Source of the DNA: Streptomyces spinoverrucosus
GTDB taxonomy: Bacteria; Actinomycetota; Actinomycetes; Streptomycetales; Streptomycetaceae
Assembly: GCF_015712165.1 (NCBI RefSeq)
Contig: NZ_JADPZX010000001.1
Span: 3,923,001 to 3,987,000, forward strand
Length of the DNA: 64,000 nt
Reading direction: 5' to 3'
Positions 56,134-64,000 of the stretch are shown one piece after another (position 1 is the stretch's first letter; each line of letters starts with the position of its first letter). Below the pieces are notes generated by a model. The model was not told the origin of the DNA and searched no databases. It saw only the letters and a list, made by a program, of their open reading frames with translations. Made by a program: the position numbers and the translations under genes.

Positions 56134-56149
56134 TCAATCATTCGCTTGA
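56134..56149. promoter_or_regulatory. TetR operator 2, TCAA-N8-TTGA
   Basis: TCAATCATTCGCTTGA, overlapping the -35 element of the promoter for the SnoaL-like gene. Confidence 0.75.
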
Positions 56150-56175
56150 CAGGTTCGAGCCGCTCTCCATACAGT
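56146..56175 (+). promoter_or_regulatory. Sigma-70-type promoter of the SnoaL-like gene
   Basis: TTGACA at 56146-56151, an 18-base spacer and TACAGT at 56170-56175. The -35 overlaps operator 2, and the -10 touches operator 3. Confidence 0.7.
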
Positions 56176-56190
56176 CAAGCGATCGTTTGA
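56175..56190. promoter_or_regulatory. TetR operator 3, TCAA-N8-TTGA
   Basis: TCAAGCGATCGTTTGA, near perfect palindrome at the expected transcription start of the SnoaL-like gene. Confidence 0.8.
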
Positions 56191-56234
56191 TTTGAACGTG
56201 CCGCACCGGAACCCCAACGTGGAGGAACACGAAC

Positions 56235-56894
56235 ATGAAGTCGCTCGGATGGAAGACGATCACTGCCACGGCCGCGGCAGCGAGCCTGGCCGGCCTCGCC
56301 ATCGCGGCTGGGCCGACGCAGGCCGCGAGCCCCGCCGCCGGCACCGCTCACGTCCAGCCGGCCGGCAGCTCGGAGGCCCGCCCGGCCCTGACGCCTCGCC
56401 AGCTGGCGGCACTGCCCCTCACGGACCGCCACCTGACCAGGCACGAGATAGCCAACCTCGCGGTCGTCCTGAAGGCGTACTACGTGGCGGAGGGCAAGAC
56501 CCTGGACGCCGACGCCTTCGCCAAGAGCTTCACCAAGGACGGCGTCTTCAACGACAAGGTCGCCGGCGCCAGCTACACGGGCAAGGGGCTCGTTGACGTT
56601 CCGAACTACATGGCCGGCCTCTTCCCGGACGTCCACCGCGATCTTCAGCGCATCACCGTGAACGGCGATGTGGTCAGCATCGAGCTGGCGATCCAGGGCA
56701 CGTTCGAGGGGCCGCTGGAGACGCCCGCGGGCACCCTCAAGCCGAACGGCTCGAAGATCGACGTCCCGACCGCCGACTTCTGGTACCTGCGCAACGGCAA
56801 GGTCGAGAAGTTCGACTGTTTCGTCGGTTACACGAAGATGTACTCCGACATGGGCGTGAACCTCGACTGGGCCTCGGCGGTCAACGGGAGCTGA
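56235..56894 (+). CDS. Secreted SnoaL-like protein
   Basis: 219 residues with a Sec signal peptide (KTITATAAAASLAGLAIAAG, cleavage near residue 33). The later part has the SnoaL/NTF2 cone fold: EIANLAVVLKAYYVAEGKTL, FAKSFTKDGVFNDKVAGASY, IELAIQGTFEGPLETPAGTL, KIDVPTADFWYLRNGKVEKF, CFVGYTKMYSDMGVNLDW. Polyketide cyclases and ester-cyclase-like proteins share this fold; a secreted form suggests ligand binding or hydrolysis outside the cell. It is under the divergent TetR regulator and ends in a 13-bp terminator. Confidence 0.8.
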   Translation: MKSLGWKTITATAAAASLAGLAIAAGPTQAASPAAGTAHVQPAGSSEARPALTPRQLAALPLTDRHLTRHEIANLAVVLKAYYVAEGKTLDADAFAKSFTKDGVFNDKVAGASYTGKGLVDVPNYMAGLFPDVHRDLQRITVNGDVVSIELAIQGTFEGPLETPAGTLKPNGSKIDVPTADFWYLRNGKVEKFDCFVGYTKMYSDMGVNLDWASAVNGS

Positions 56895-56942
56895 ACCGGC
56901 ACCGCCTTTGACCGCGCTTGTCCGGTCTCACGGGCACGCTGT

Positions 56943-56971
56943 GGGCCCGGCTGCCGCCGGCAGCCGGGCCC
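56943..56971 (+). terminator. 13-bp perfect stem-loop
   Basis: GGGCCCGGCTGCC and its complement enclose GCC, about 50 bases past the SnoaL-like gene stop. Confidence 0.85.
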
Positions 56972-57136
56972 TGGGTGCGCACGCCCCCTGCACCGATCGA
57001 ACCGCATCGCGAGACCTCCCCGAGCTGCGGTACCCGCGCAATCCGGCCGCCTGGAGAGTTCCGGATTCCGGCAGTGACGGCGGACCGTGCGTGCGGGCAG
57101 ACTTCGCGCCGAGGAAGCACGGAAAGGGAGTGGGAC

Positions 57137-57493
57137 GTGGCGGTTTTCCTGTGGTGCTGGATCGGCCTGTTCACTGCGGTACTACTGCCTCTCGGCATCG
57201 CCATGCTCCGCGGCTGGGCACCGAAGAGGGCCCGCGCACGGTGGTCCCGGGCGCGGATCCGGGTGCAGGGGGTCGCCGCACTCGTGCTGTACGTGGGGGG
57301 CCTGGTGCCGGCGGTGGCCGACTTGGCGGGCATGCCCAGCGAAGCCGCCGACATCCTGCAGTCCGCGACCACACCCCACCTGGTGTTCCTGAGCCTGGGG
57401 CTGCAGGGCGGCGCGGCTCTCTCCGACTGGTTCGGACGGCGGACCGAGCCGTGGACGGACCCGTCCGGGGCGCAGCCTCGGCAAGTCGGGTGA
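57137..57493 (+). CDS. Small multi-pass membrane protein
   Basis: 118 residues from GTG at 57137 with AAGGGAG eight bases upstream. Three hydrophobic segments: VAVFLWCWIGLFTAVLLPLG, VQGVAALVLYVGGLVPAVAD and TTPHLVFLSLGLQGGAALSD. The family is not recognised. It is followed 115 bases later by NfeD and SPFH genes on the same strand and may be part of the same membrane assembly. Confidence 0.6.
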   Translation: MAVFLWCWIGLFTAVLLPLGIAMLRGWAPKRARARWSRARIRVQGVAALVLYVGGLVPAVADLAGMPSEAADILQSATTPHLVFLSLGLQGGAALSDWFGRRTEPWTDPSGAQPRQVG

Positions 57494-57608
57494 GCGCGAA
57501 GTACAGGCACATGTGGACGTCTCAAAGAACCACAGCTGCCGTGTCTGTTTCTACCCGGCGGTCCGGGAGGTAGCTTGGTGGACAAGGCCCCTGAAGGAGG
57601 GCGATTCG

Positions 57609-58046
57609 ATGCCGTGGTTCGTATGGCTGCTCGCCGCCGCGGCATTGGGTGCTGCGGAGTTCTTCACCCTGACGCTGGTCTTCGGGTTGCTGGCGGGCGC
57701 CGCGTTGGTTGCCGCCGTAGTCGCCGGTCTGGGTGTCGGCCTTCTCGGCCAGCTCCTGGCCCTGGGGGCAGCAGCGGCAGCGGGCCTCTTCATCGTCCGT
57801 CCCATCGCGCTGCGGAACATGGCACAGCGACCCCTCACACGGGAGGGCAGTGATGCGCTGATCGGCAAGCGGGCCGAGGTCGTGCAGGAGGTCACCGCTA
57901 CCCGCGGCCTGATCAAACTGTCCGGCGAGGAGTGGTCCGCCCGCGCCTTCGACGAGAGCCTGGTGATCCCGGTGGGAGCGCTGGTGGACGTCATGGAGAT
58001 CGAAGGCGCCACGGCCATCGTCTACCCCCGCGAACTCCTCCCATGA
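57609..58046 (+). CDS. NfeD-family protein
   Basis: 145 residues from ATG at 57609. Two or three membrane helices (FVWLLAAAALGAAEFFTLTL, VFGLLAGAALVAAVVAGLGV, LLALGAAAAAGLFIVRPIAL) are followed by an OB-fold domain with GSDALIGKRAEVVQEVTATR and VIPVGALVDVMEIEGATAIV. NfeD proteins pair with SPFH proteins in membrane microdomains; the SPFH gene is next. Confidence 0.88.
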   Translation: MPWFVWLLAAAALGAAEFFTLTLVFGLLAGAALVAAVVAGLGVGLLGQLLALGAAAAAGLFIVRPIALRNMAQRPLTREGSDALIGKRAEVVQEVTATRGLIKLSGEEWSARAFDESLVIPVGALVDVMEIEGATAIVYPRELLP

Positions 58047-58050
58047 ACGG

Positions 58051-58090
58051 CTGAACACACAGCTGAACGGCTGAACGGCTGAACACACAG
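58051..58090. repeat. Short tandem repeats of CTGAAC between NfeD and SPFH genes
   Basis: CTGAACACACAG occurs at 58051-58062 and 58079-58090, with two copies of CTGAACGG between. Each copy carries a TGA, like the stop of the NfeD gene just before. Confidence 0.8.
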
Positions 58091-58103
58091 CAACGGAGGC
58101 ACT

Positions 58104-59219
58104 GTGGATCCGGTTGTCATCCTCACTCTTGTGGCGGCCATTGTCGTCGTCTTCCTCGTGGCCTCCACTGTGCGGATCGTCCCGCAGGCGCGCCGCTACA
58201 ACATCGAGCGGTTCGGCCGATACCACCGGACGCTGCAACCCGGCCTGAACCTGGTCGTGCCGGTGGCGGACCGCATCAACACCAAACTCGACGTGCGCGA
58301 GCAGGTCTACTCGTCCGACCCCAGGCCGGTGATCACCGAGGACAACCTCGTGGTGAACATCGACACCGTGCTCTACTACCAGATCACCGACCCGCGGGCG
58401 GCGGCCTACGAGGTCGCCGACTACCTACAGGCGATCGATCAGCTCACCGTGACCACGCTGCGGAACGTCATCGGCAGCATGGACCTGGAGGAGACGCTCA
58501 CCTCGCGTGAGGAGATCAACTCCCGGCTGCGCGCCGTCCTCGACGACGCCACCGGCAAGTGGGGCATCCGGGTCAACCGTGTCGAGATCAAGGCCATCGA
58601 TCCACCGCACACCATCAAGGAAGCGATGGAGAAGCAGATGCGGGCCGAGCGTGACAAGCGCGCGGCCATCCTGCACGCCGAAGGGGAGCGCCAGGCCAAG
58701 ATCCTCACCGCGGAAGGCACGAAGCAGAAGGACATCCTGGAGGCGCAGGGCACGCAGCAGGCCATGATCCTGCGGGCGGACGGCGAGGCGAAGGCGGTGG
58801 AACTCGTCTTCCAGGCCGTCCATCGCAACAATGCCGACCCGAAGATCCTGGCCTACAAGTACCTCGAGACGCTGCCGCACCTGGCGAGCAGCGACAACAA
58901 CACGTTCTGGGTGATCCCGGGGGAGCTGACCGAGGCAGTTCGGACCGTCACCCGTGCGTTCGGTGATCAGTCGACGCCGGGTCCGCACAAAACCGCGCCA
59001 CCCGAGGAAGCGGCCACCGCCGGCGCCGACGACACGTCGGACGAAGGCCGGACTCCGGAGCTCGATGCGGGCTGGTCGGCCTCGCTCGACGCGGCCGCGG
59101 CCGCCGACGAGGCCGAGAAGCAGGCCGCCGCCGCGGTGAGCGACGCCAAGGCCGAGGCCGAGGCCGCGGCTGCGAAGTCGCCCCAGATGCCGCGCCGGGA
59201 GCACACGTCCGGCGGTTGA
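58104..59219 (+). CDS. SPFH-domain (stomatin/band 7, QmcA-like) membrane protein
   Basis: 371 residues from GTG at 58104 with CGGAGGCACT upstream. N-terminal membrane helix (VVILTLVAAIVVVFLVASTV), SPFH domain (RRYNIERFGRYHRTLQPGLN, INTKLDVREQVYSSDPRPVI, YYQITDPRAAAYEVADYLQA), then a coiled coil rich in Glu, Ala and Lys (MEKQMRAERDKRAAILHAEG, KQKDILEAQGTQQ), and a Ser/Ala/Glu-rich tail. Such proteins form oligomeric rings in membrane microdomains and control FtsH-type proteases. It follows the NfeD gene, the usual partner, by 57 bases. Confidence 0.92.
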   Translation: MDPVVILTLVAAIVVVFLVASTVRIVPQARRYNIERFGRYHRTLQPGLNLVVPVADRINTKLDVREQVYSSDPRPVITEDNLVVNIDTVLYYQITDPRAAAYEVADYLQAIDQLTVTTLRNVIGSMDLEETLTSREEINSRLRAVLDDATGKWGIRVNRVEIKAIDPPHTIKEAMEKQMRAERDKRAAILHAEGERQAKILTAEGTKQKDILEAQGTQQAMILRADGEAKAVELVFQAVHRNNADPKILAYKYLETLPHLASSDNNTFWVIPGELTEAVRTVTRAFGDQSTPGPHKTAPPEEAATAGADDTSDEGRTPELDAGWSASLDAAAAADEAEKQAAAAVSDAKAEAEAAAAKSPQMPRREHTSGG

Positions 59220-59367
59220 GCAACGGTGCGGTGGCGCCGCGCATCTCGGGTGTGTGGATCCTTCGTAGAGACTGGCCGAGTCGGGTGGGTGCCGTACCGC
59301 GGTTCGTAGGCATGATCTCAGGCGCAGCGCGTTTCCCGGGGCGGCGCGGACGAGAAGCGGGCACCGG

Positions 59368-62300
59368 ATGAGTGGGGCCGAGAGCGCGGCGGGCGCTCCG
59401 ACGCAGTGGACGGTCGGCCGGACGGTGGACGGCCGCTATCACGTGCGGGAGGTCGCCGGGAAGGGCACGATGGGCCAGGTGCTGCGGGTCTGGCACAAGC
59501 AGTGGGAGATCGACCTGGCGGTGAAATGCCCGAACGCCGACTGGTTCGAAACCGACGCTCAGAAAGCCCTGTTCGTCGCGGAGGCCGAGGCATGGGTTTC
59601 GCTGGGGCTGCACCCGAACATCTGCGGCTGCCACTATGTGCGCTCGTTCGACGATGTCCCGCGCGTGTTCGCGGAGTACGTGAGCGGCGGCAGCCTGCAC
59701 GACTGGATCGCCGATCGGCGCCTGTACGCGGATGACCGGGATGTGGCCGTCGCACGCGTCCTCGACGTGGCCGTCCAGATCGCCTGGGGGCTCGGCCATG
59801 CCCACAGCAGGAACCTGGTCCACCAGGACGTGAAGCCCGAGAACGTCCTGCTCGGCGACCACGACGACAGCATGGTCACCGCCAAGGTCACCGATTTCGG
59901 CCTGGCCCGTGCCCGTCGAGTCGCCGACCCGAGTACCGCGACCGGGGACGCGTCGCCCGAGACGAGCAACACGGTGTCGTTCGGCGGGATGACGAAGGCG
60001 TACGCCTCCCCCGAGCAGATGGCGCGTCGTCACCTCGACCGGCGCACCGACATCTTCAGCTTCGCGGCATCGGTGCTGGAGATGTTTGCCGGCGGGGTGC
60101 GCTGGGGGCTCGGCCCCGAAGCGGGCTCGTTCCTCGCGAGGTACCGGGCCGGCGCCTTCGCGGACGCCACCCTCCCCCCGATTCCGCCCCGCCTGGCGGA
60201 TCTCCTGGAACGCTGCTTAACGATCGACGCTTCGGCCCGGCCCGGGTCGATGACCGATGTCGCCGCCGAGATCGCCGGCATCTACCGGTCGGTGACCGGC
60301 CGGACCTATCCACGTCTGGAGCCGCAGGAAGCGGATCTGCGGGGCGACGAACTCAACAACCGGGCTCTGTCGTTCCTCGACCTCGCTCGGCCGGACGACG
60401 CCGAGGCCGCGTTCGCGTCAGCGCTGTCCGCCGATCCGCAGCACGCGGAGGCCACGTACAACGTCGGGCTGATGCGCTGGCGCCGTGGCGAGATCACCGA
60501 CGAGGACGTCATCACCGACCTTCAGGCCGTCCGCCGCGACACCGAGGACTCCTGGTCGGCCCGGCATGTGCTGGGCCTCGCCCACCTGGAACGCGGTGAC
60601 CTCAGGGCCGCCCGTCCGCTCCTCGAACGCGCGGACCCCGAGGTGTCCGGCCGACCCGATGTCCGTGCGGCGCTGGAATCCCTTGATTCCGGTGTCGTCG
60701 ATGCCCAGTGCCTTGCTATGCGGGAGATCCGCTGGGTGTGGACTCGCCCCGGGTGGGCCGACCCGATGCTCAAAGTCGATGTCTCCGCCGACGGGCGGCG
60801 CGCGGTGACCGGTGGCGTCGACGACGAGGTCCGGGTGTGGGATGTGCTCACCGGGCGGTGCCTGCACACCCTGGGAGGCCATTCCAAAGGAATCCACTCC
60901 GTCCGGATCACCCCCGACGGTCGGTACGCGGCGTCCACCGGCGGCGACAACACGGCGCGGTTGTGGGACCTGTCCGACGGCACGTGCCTGCGCGCCATCC
61001 GGACGGCGGGCAGCTTGGCGTGGGCCGCGCTGAGTGCCCGCACGGGGGTCGCGGTCGGCCTGGAGTACACGAGGCACGACGGGAGGCCGGGTGCCGCTCT
61101 CGTCGTCTGGGACCTGCGCAGCAGACAGGTGCGGTGGCGGCTCGACCAGGAGGTCGAGCAGTTCGTCAGGGCCGAACTCAGTCCTGACGGCCGCTGGGTG
61201 CTCGTCGCCGGATACAAGGACTGCGTCGCTCGCGTGTGGGATCTGCGGACCGGGCGGTCCCGACATGTCTTCGGCAGCGATGGTGTCAACCAGTCGGCGC
61301 TCGGCTTCGACCTCGACGCGGGAGTCGCGGCCATCGGGAACTGGGACTCGACCATCGACATCTGGCATCTGCCGACCGGCCGCCAGACCCGGACGCTGAC
61401 CGGGCACACCCGCATCGTCAAGTCGCTGGCCCTGGCCTCGGACGGCAAACGGCTCCTTTCCGGAGCGGTGGACGGCACCGTGCGGTTGTGGGACGTGGAC
61501 ACCGGCCAGTGCCTGCGAACGTTCCGTGGCCACGACGGCGACGTATGCCACGTGCAATGGGGACTGAACGACCAGTACGCCCTGTCCGCCGGGCAGGACA
61601 ACGCGATCCGGCTGTGGCGGACGCCCAGCGCCCACACCGCGCCGCCCCAGCTGAGCCGGCCCCGTGAGCACCGGGAGCTGAGCGAGCGGGACGAGAAGGT
61701 CGAGGCACTGGTCGACGAGGCGGCGCGGCTGGCGGCGGCCGGGGACCGCACCACCGCGCTCGTGCGGCTCCGTGAGGCCCGGAAGGTCCCCGGCCATGAG
61801 CGGGCGCCGAAGGTGATGGCGGCCTGGCGCTCACTGAGCCGGTCCGCCGCCCGCATCGGCCTGCGTGCCGTGTGGACCGTACGGAGCCTGGCAGGACACG
61901 AATCCGCGATCATGTCGGTCGACGTGACCGCCGACGGACGGATCGCGGTCTCGGGCGGGATCGACGGGACGCTGCGTCTGTGGGACGTGGAGAGCGGCCG
62001 TTGCCTGCGGACCATCGCCAACCCGAAGCGGACCGGCGCCCATCGCGCGGTCGACGTGGTGCAACTGAGCGCGGACGGAACGCGCGTCATGGCGTCCGGC
62101 CGAGACGGTTCGGCGCACGCCTGGTCCGTCGACACGGGACAACTGCTGTACTCCGTGGACGGGGAGCGCCTGATCGCGGTCGACACCAGTGATCCCCTGA
62201 TGCGCATGATCGGACCGATGAGCCGGGGGGCGAGATCGGCCCGGTTCAGTGCCGATGGACGGCGCGCACTGATCGGCGGTGCCGACCGATCGTTTCGGCT

Positions 62301-62844
62301 CTGGGACCTGGAACGCGGAACCTGCCTGCGGACGCTGACCGGGCACCGGGGCCCCGTGCAATCCGCGTGGATCGGCAGCGACGGACGACTGGCCGCCACC
62401 GCGGGAGCGGACGCGGCCGTACGGCTGTGGGACCTCTTCACCGGTCATTGCACGCGCGTCCTCCTCGGACACACCCATTGGACGATGGCGACGGCACTGA
62501 GCGGCGACGGTCGTCTCGCCGTGTCCGCCGGCGGCTACGAGGACCGGACCATCCGGGTCTGGGACGTCGCCACCGGCGACTGCGTCGCCGTACTCGACGA
62601 ACACCTCGGCAACGCGAAGGGGATCCGCTTCACCCCGGACGGACGCTACGTGGTCTCCGGCGCCGAGGACACGACACTGCGGATCTGGGACATCGCATCG
62701 GGCCGATGCGTACGCGCGGTCGAGGCGCACCCCGGTGGCGTCGAGTCCGTCGCGCTGACGGGCGACGGACACTTCGTCGTGTCCGGGGGAAGCGACGGCG
62801 TCGTCCGGCTGTGGGCACTCGACTGGGAGCTGGACGTGGGGTGA
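59368..62844 (+). CDS. Ser/Thr protein kinase with TPR-like and WD40 domains
   Basis: 1158 residues. Kinase domain 15-315: Gly-rich loop GKGTMGQV (31-38), Lys53 in AVKC, HQDVKPENVLL (Asp154; histidine is retained but the usual arginine of HRD is Gln), DFG at 176-178 and the APE-like YASPEQMAR. A TPR-like helical stretch (about 325-440, ELNNRALSFLDLARPDDAEA, AEATYNVGLMRWRRGEI) joins it to two blocks of WD40 repeats (about 470-755 and 830-1155), each with DGRxA...GGxDxxxRLWD motifs, thirteen to fifteen in all. Twin beta-propellers would serve as a partner-binding platform. No transmembrane segment, so it is cytosolic. The missing RD arginine suggests activation without activation-loop phosphorylation. 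Convergent with an unknown protein gene, 12 bases between stops. Confidence 0.9.
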   Translation: MSGAESAAGAPTQWTVGRTVDGRYHVREVAGKGTMGQVLRVWHKQWEIDLAVKCPNADWFETDAQKALFVAEAEAWVSLGLHPNICGCHYVRSFDDVPRVFAEYVSGGSLHDWIADRRLYADDRDVAVARVLDVAVQIAWGLGHAHSRNLVHQDVKPENVLLGDHDDSMVTAKVTDFGLARARRVADPSTATGDASPETSNTVSFGGMTKAYASPEQMARRHLDRRTDIFSFAASVLEMFAGGVRWGLGPEAGSFLARYRAGAFADATLPPIPPRLADLLERCLTIDASARPGSMTDVAAEIAGIYRSVTGRTYPRLEPQEADLRGDELNNRALSFLDLARPDDAEAAFASALSADPQHAEATYNVGLMRWRRGEITDEDVITDLQAVRRDTEDSWSARHVLGLAHLERGDLRAARPLLERADPEVSGRPDVRAALESLDSGVVDAQCLAMREIRWVWTRPGWADPMLKVDVSADGRRAVTGGVDDEVRVWDVLTGRCLHTLGGHSKGIHSVRITPDGRYAASTGGDNTARLWDLSDGTCLRAIRTAGSLAWAALSARTGVAVGLEYTRHDGRPGAALVVWDLRSRQVRWRLDQEVEQFVRAELSPDGRWVLVAGYKDCVARVWDLRTGRSRHVFGSDGVNQSALGFDLDAGVAAIGNWDSTIDIWHLPTGRQTRTLTGHTRIVKSLALASDGKRLLSGAVDGTVRLWDVDTGQCLRTFRGHDGDVCHVQWGLNDQYALSAGQDNAIRLWRTPSAHTAPPQLSRPREHRELSERDEKVEALVDEAARLAAAGDRTTALVRLREARKVPGHERAPKVMAAWRSLSRSAARIGLRAVWTVRSLAGHESAIMSVDVTADGRIAVSGGIDGTLRLWDVESGRCLRTIANPKRTGAHRAVDVVQLSADGTRVMASGRDGSAHAWSVDTGQLLYSVDGERLIAVDTSDPLMRMIGPMSRGARSARFSADGRRALIGGADRSFRLWDLERGTCLRTLTGHRGPVQSAWIGSDGRLAATAGADAAVRLWDLFTGHCTRVLLGHTHWTMATALSGDGRLAVSAGGYEDRTIRVWDVATGDCVAVLDEHLGNAKGIRFTPDGRYVVSGAEDTTLRIWDIASGRCVRAVEAHPGGVESVALTGDGHFVVSGGSDGVVRLWALDWELDVG

Positions 62845-62856
62845 GGCGGGATCGGC

Positions 62857-64000
62857 TCACCGGCTTCGGCGACGCTCGTGAAACCGCTGCTCGAATCCGG
62901 CCTCGTAGCGGGAGGGTGCCTCGGCCGACGACGACCGTTCCAGCACGCCGTCATCGGCCACGTAGAAGATCGCCCGCCAGATCCTCGTCTCTCCCCGGGG
63001 CACGGGAACGTAGACCATCCAGCCGACGCCGAGCCGCGACGCCGTGAGATCACGGACCGAATAGTCCGGGCCCTCCAGACCGTTGGCGAGCATGTACTCG
63101 CGCACGATGGCGATCGCCCGGTCTTCGGGGATCGGCGGCAAATCCGTGCGTCTCACCACGTCGGCCATCCACAGTTGCTGGAACGCACCGTCGATGTCGG
63201 CGTCCCCGCCACCGAACAGGTGGACCACCATGTCGCGGGTGACCGCTCCTGCCTCGGCCGCGGCCACCAGCCGCGCCGCCGCCCTCCGCACGGCCGGCTC
63301 CCCGCCCCGCCCGGTCAGACGCGCGACGGTGTCGCTCACGGTGGCCGCCGTCCGGATGCCCGGCAGGGCCACGGCGACGTCCTCGGGCTCCTGCGACTCG
63401 CCACGGCACCAGCGTTGCCCCTCGTACCAGTAACAGAAGGACATCAGGCCGTTCGATCCGCGTGCGTCGAGGACGTCGTCCGTCACCCAGTCCGGCGCTC
63501 CGGCGAACAGGTCGGGGAACGGCGCGTCCCCCCGGTATGCGGCAGCCAGTTCGGGCGCATCCCGCACGCCCCCCGACAGCACCGCGCGCTCCCCGGGGAG
63601 CAGCCGGAGTGTCGAACCTCCTCGGGAGGAGTTCTCGAACCAGGCGTGCGAGGGCCGCACTCGGGGACCCCTCAGGGATCCCGCCGCGACGAACGCGGCC
63701 GACAGCGTCGCCCACCACGCCCACACCACCGGGAGTTCGGGCATCGCGTCGCCCAGCGCCACCCCCCGTACCTCGGCCTCCGCGTCGGCCCGTGCCCGTG
63801 CCGCGGCCACCCGCGGGCTGCGCGACTGCCGGTCCTCATGGCCTACGTAGGCCGCGAGCCAGGTAGGCAGCTTCTCGTGCGGAAACCCGAAGCGTGCCAG
63901 GTCGGCGCGGTACGCGTCCGGCGGAAGCAGGTACTCGTCCGGGAACGGCGCTTCGCCGTGGTCGTAGTCGACTTCGGGGACGCCGTCGGCCGTCAACCGG
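62857..64000 (-). CDS. Hypothetical protein, 5' end may lie beyond the window
   Basis: At least 379 residues; a TTG at 63996 is possible but the frame remains open to position 64000, so the start is unknown. It has no signal peptide or membrane segment. Notable blocks: DEYLLPPDAYRADLARFGFP, LPTWLAAYVGHEDRQSRSPR, PELPVVWAWWATLSAAFVAA, LRLLPGERAVLSGGVRDAPE, GLMSFCYWYEGQRWCRGESQ and a C-terminal YVPVPRGETRIWRAIFYVAD. No family is recognised. Its convergent neighbour is the kinase-WD40 gene; whether it is a substrate is a guess. Confidence 0.6.
   Translation of the reverse strand, partial: RLTADGVPEVDYDHGEAPFPDEYLLPPDAYRADLARFGFPHEKLPTWLAAYVGHEDRQSRSPRVAAARARADAEAEVRGVALGDAMPELPVVWAWWATLSAAFVAAGSLRGPRVRPSHAWFENSSRGGSTLRLLPGERAVLSGGVRDAPELAAAYRGDAPFPDLFAGAPDWVTDDVLDARGSNGLMSFCYWYEGQRWCRGESQEPEDVAVALPGIRTAATVSDTVARLTGRGGEPAVRRAAARLVAAAEAGAVTRDMVVHLFGGGDADIDGAFQQLWMADVVRRTDLPPIPEDRAIAIVREYMLANGLEGPDYSVRDLTASRLGVGWMVYVPVPRGETRIWRAIFYVADDGVLERSSSAEAPSRYEAGFEQRFHERRRSR

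Overview
The window reads as chromosomal DNA of a Streptomyces-type actinomycete. G+C is very high, third codon positions are almost all G/C, GTG and TTG starts are common, many genes overlap by 4-8 bases, and the regulatory repertoire is typical: HspR/HAIR heat shock, SARP/AfsR-like, ECF, SpoIIE-type and Ser/Thr kinase genes. The order from the kynurenine genes through fba, pyrE, the aminopropyltransferase, clpB and dnaK-grpE-dnaJ-hspR matches the conserved core arrangement I recall from Streptomyces coelicolor. That synteny is from memory and was not searched.

Layout. 1-2.9 kb: a membrane acyltransferase (cut by the window edge), a DUF1023-type hydrolase and an esterase-like arylformamidase. 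3.1-5.5 kb: a decayed TetR gene, then kynureninase and tryptophan 2,3-dioxygenase; with the formamidase these convert tryptophan to anthranilate. 5.6-16.4 kb: housekeeping genes (DUF3151, MFS exporter, class II aldolase, pyrE, aldose epimerase, SRPBCC protein, membrane spermidine-synthase-like protein, DUF2617, a tiny Gly/Cys-rich membrane protein, dapC-like aminotransferase, YbjN protein). 17-19.7 kb: clpB with an HspR operator.

19.8-25.9 kb is an accessory island between clpB and the next conserved block, with visibly lower G+C around 23.5-24.9 kb. It holds a small secreted peptide with a duplicated DSSWPS motif, co-transcribed with a truncated Rieske-like protein and divergent from a LuxR-type regulator. 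A second regulator copy has lost its DNA-binding domain, and a third intact copy is convergent to it. A lactococcin 972-like bacteriocin precursor, a multi-pass membrane protein and a shattered transglutaminase gene follow. This is the best candidate for an undescribed signalling/antagonism module.

25.9-37.6 kb: a sugar-binding lipoprotein, a secreted PA14/FN3 protein, the dnaK-grpE-dnaJ-hspR operon with two HAIR operators, a WecA/MraY-like protein lacking its key aspartates, and an EtfD-like membrane Fe-S oxidoreductase. 37.7-50.4 kb: accessory regulation and redox genes, including a FAD oxidase, a GAF/PAS/PP2C phosphatase, an ECF41 sigma with an oxidoreductase, a transglycosylase whose transpeptidase domain is degenerate and which is coupled to a membrane-anchored sigma-like protein, an ECF sigma/membrane partner pair, NmrA, cupin and esterase genes. 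50.4-55.4 kb: a DrrAB-type ABC exporter convergent with a 1051-residue AfsR-like regulator. 55.4-64 kb: a TetR regulator with three clear operators controlling a secreted SnoaL-like protein, a membrane gene, NfeD and SPFH genes, a kinase-TPR-WD40 protein, and an unknown protein running to the right edge.

A recurring oddity is short tandem duplication at or just past stop codons (around 2.0, 6.2, 10.3-10.6, 17.0, 37.6 and 58.1 kb). No rRNA, tRNA, CRISPR array or complete insertion sequence was seen.
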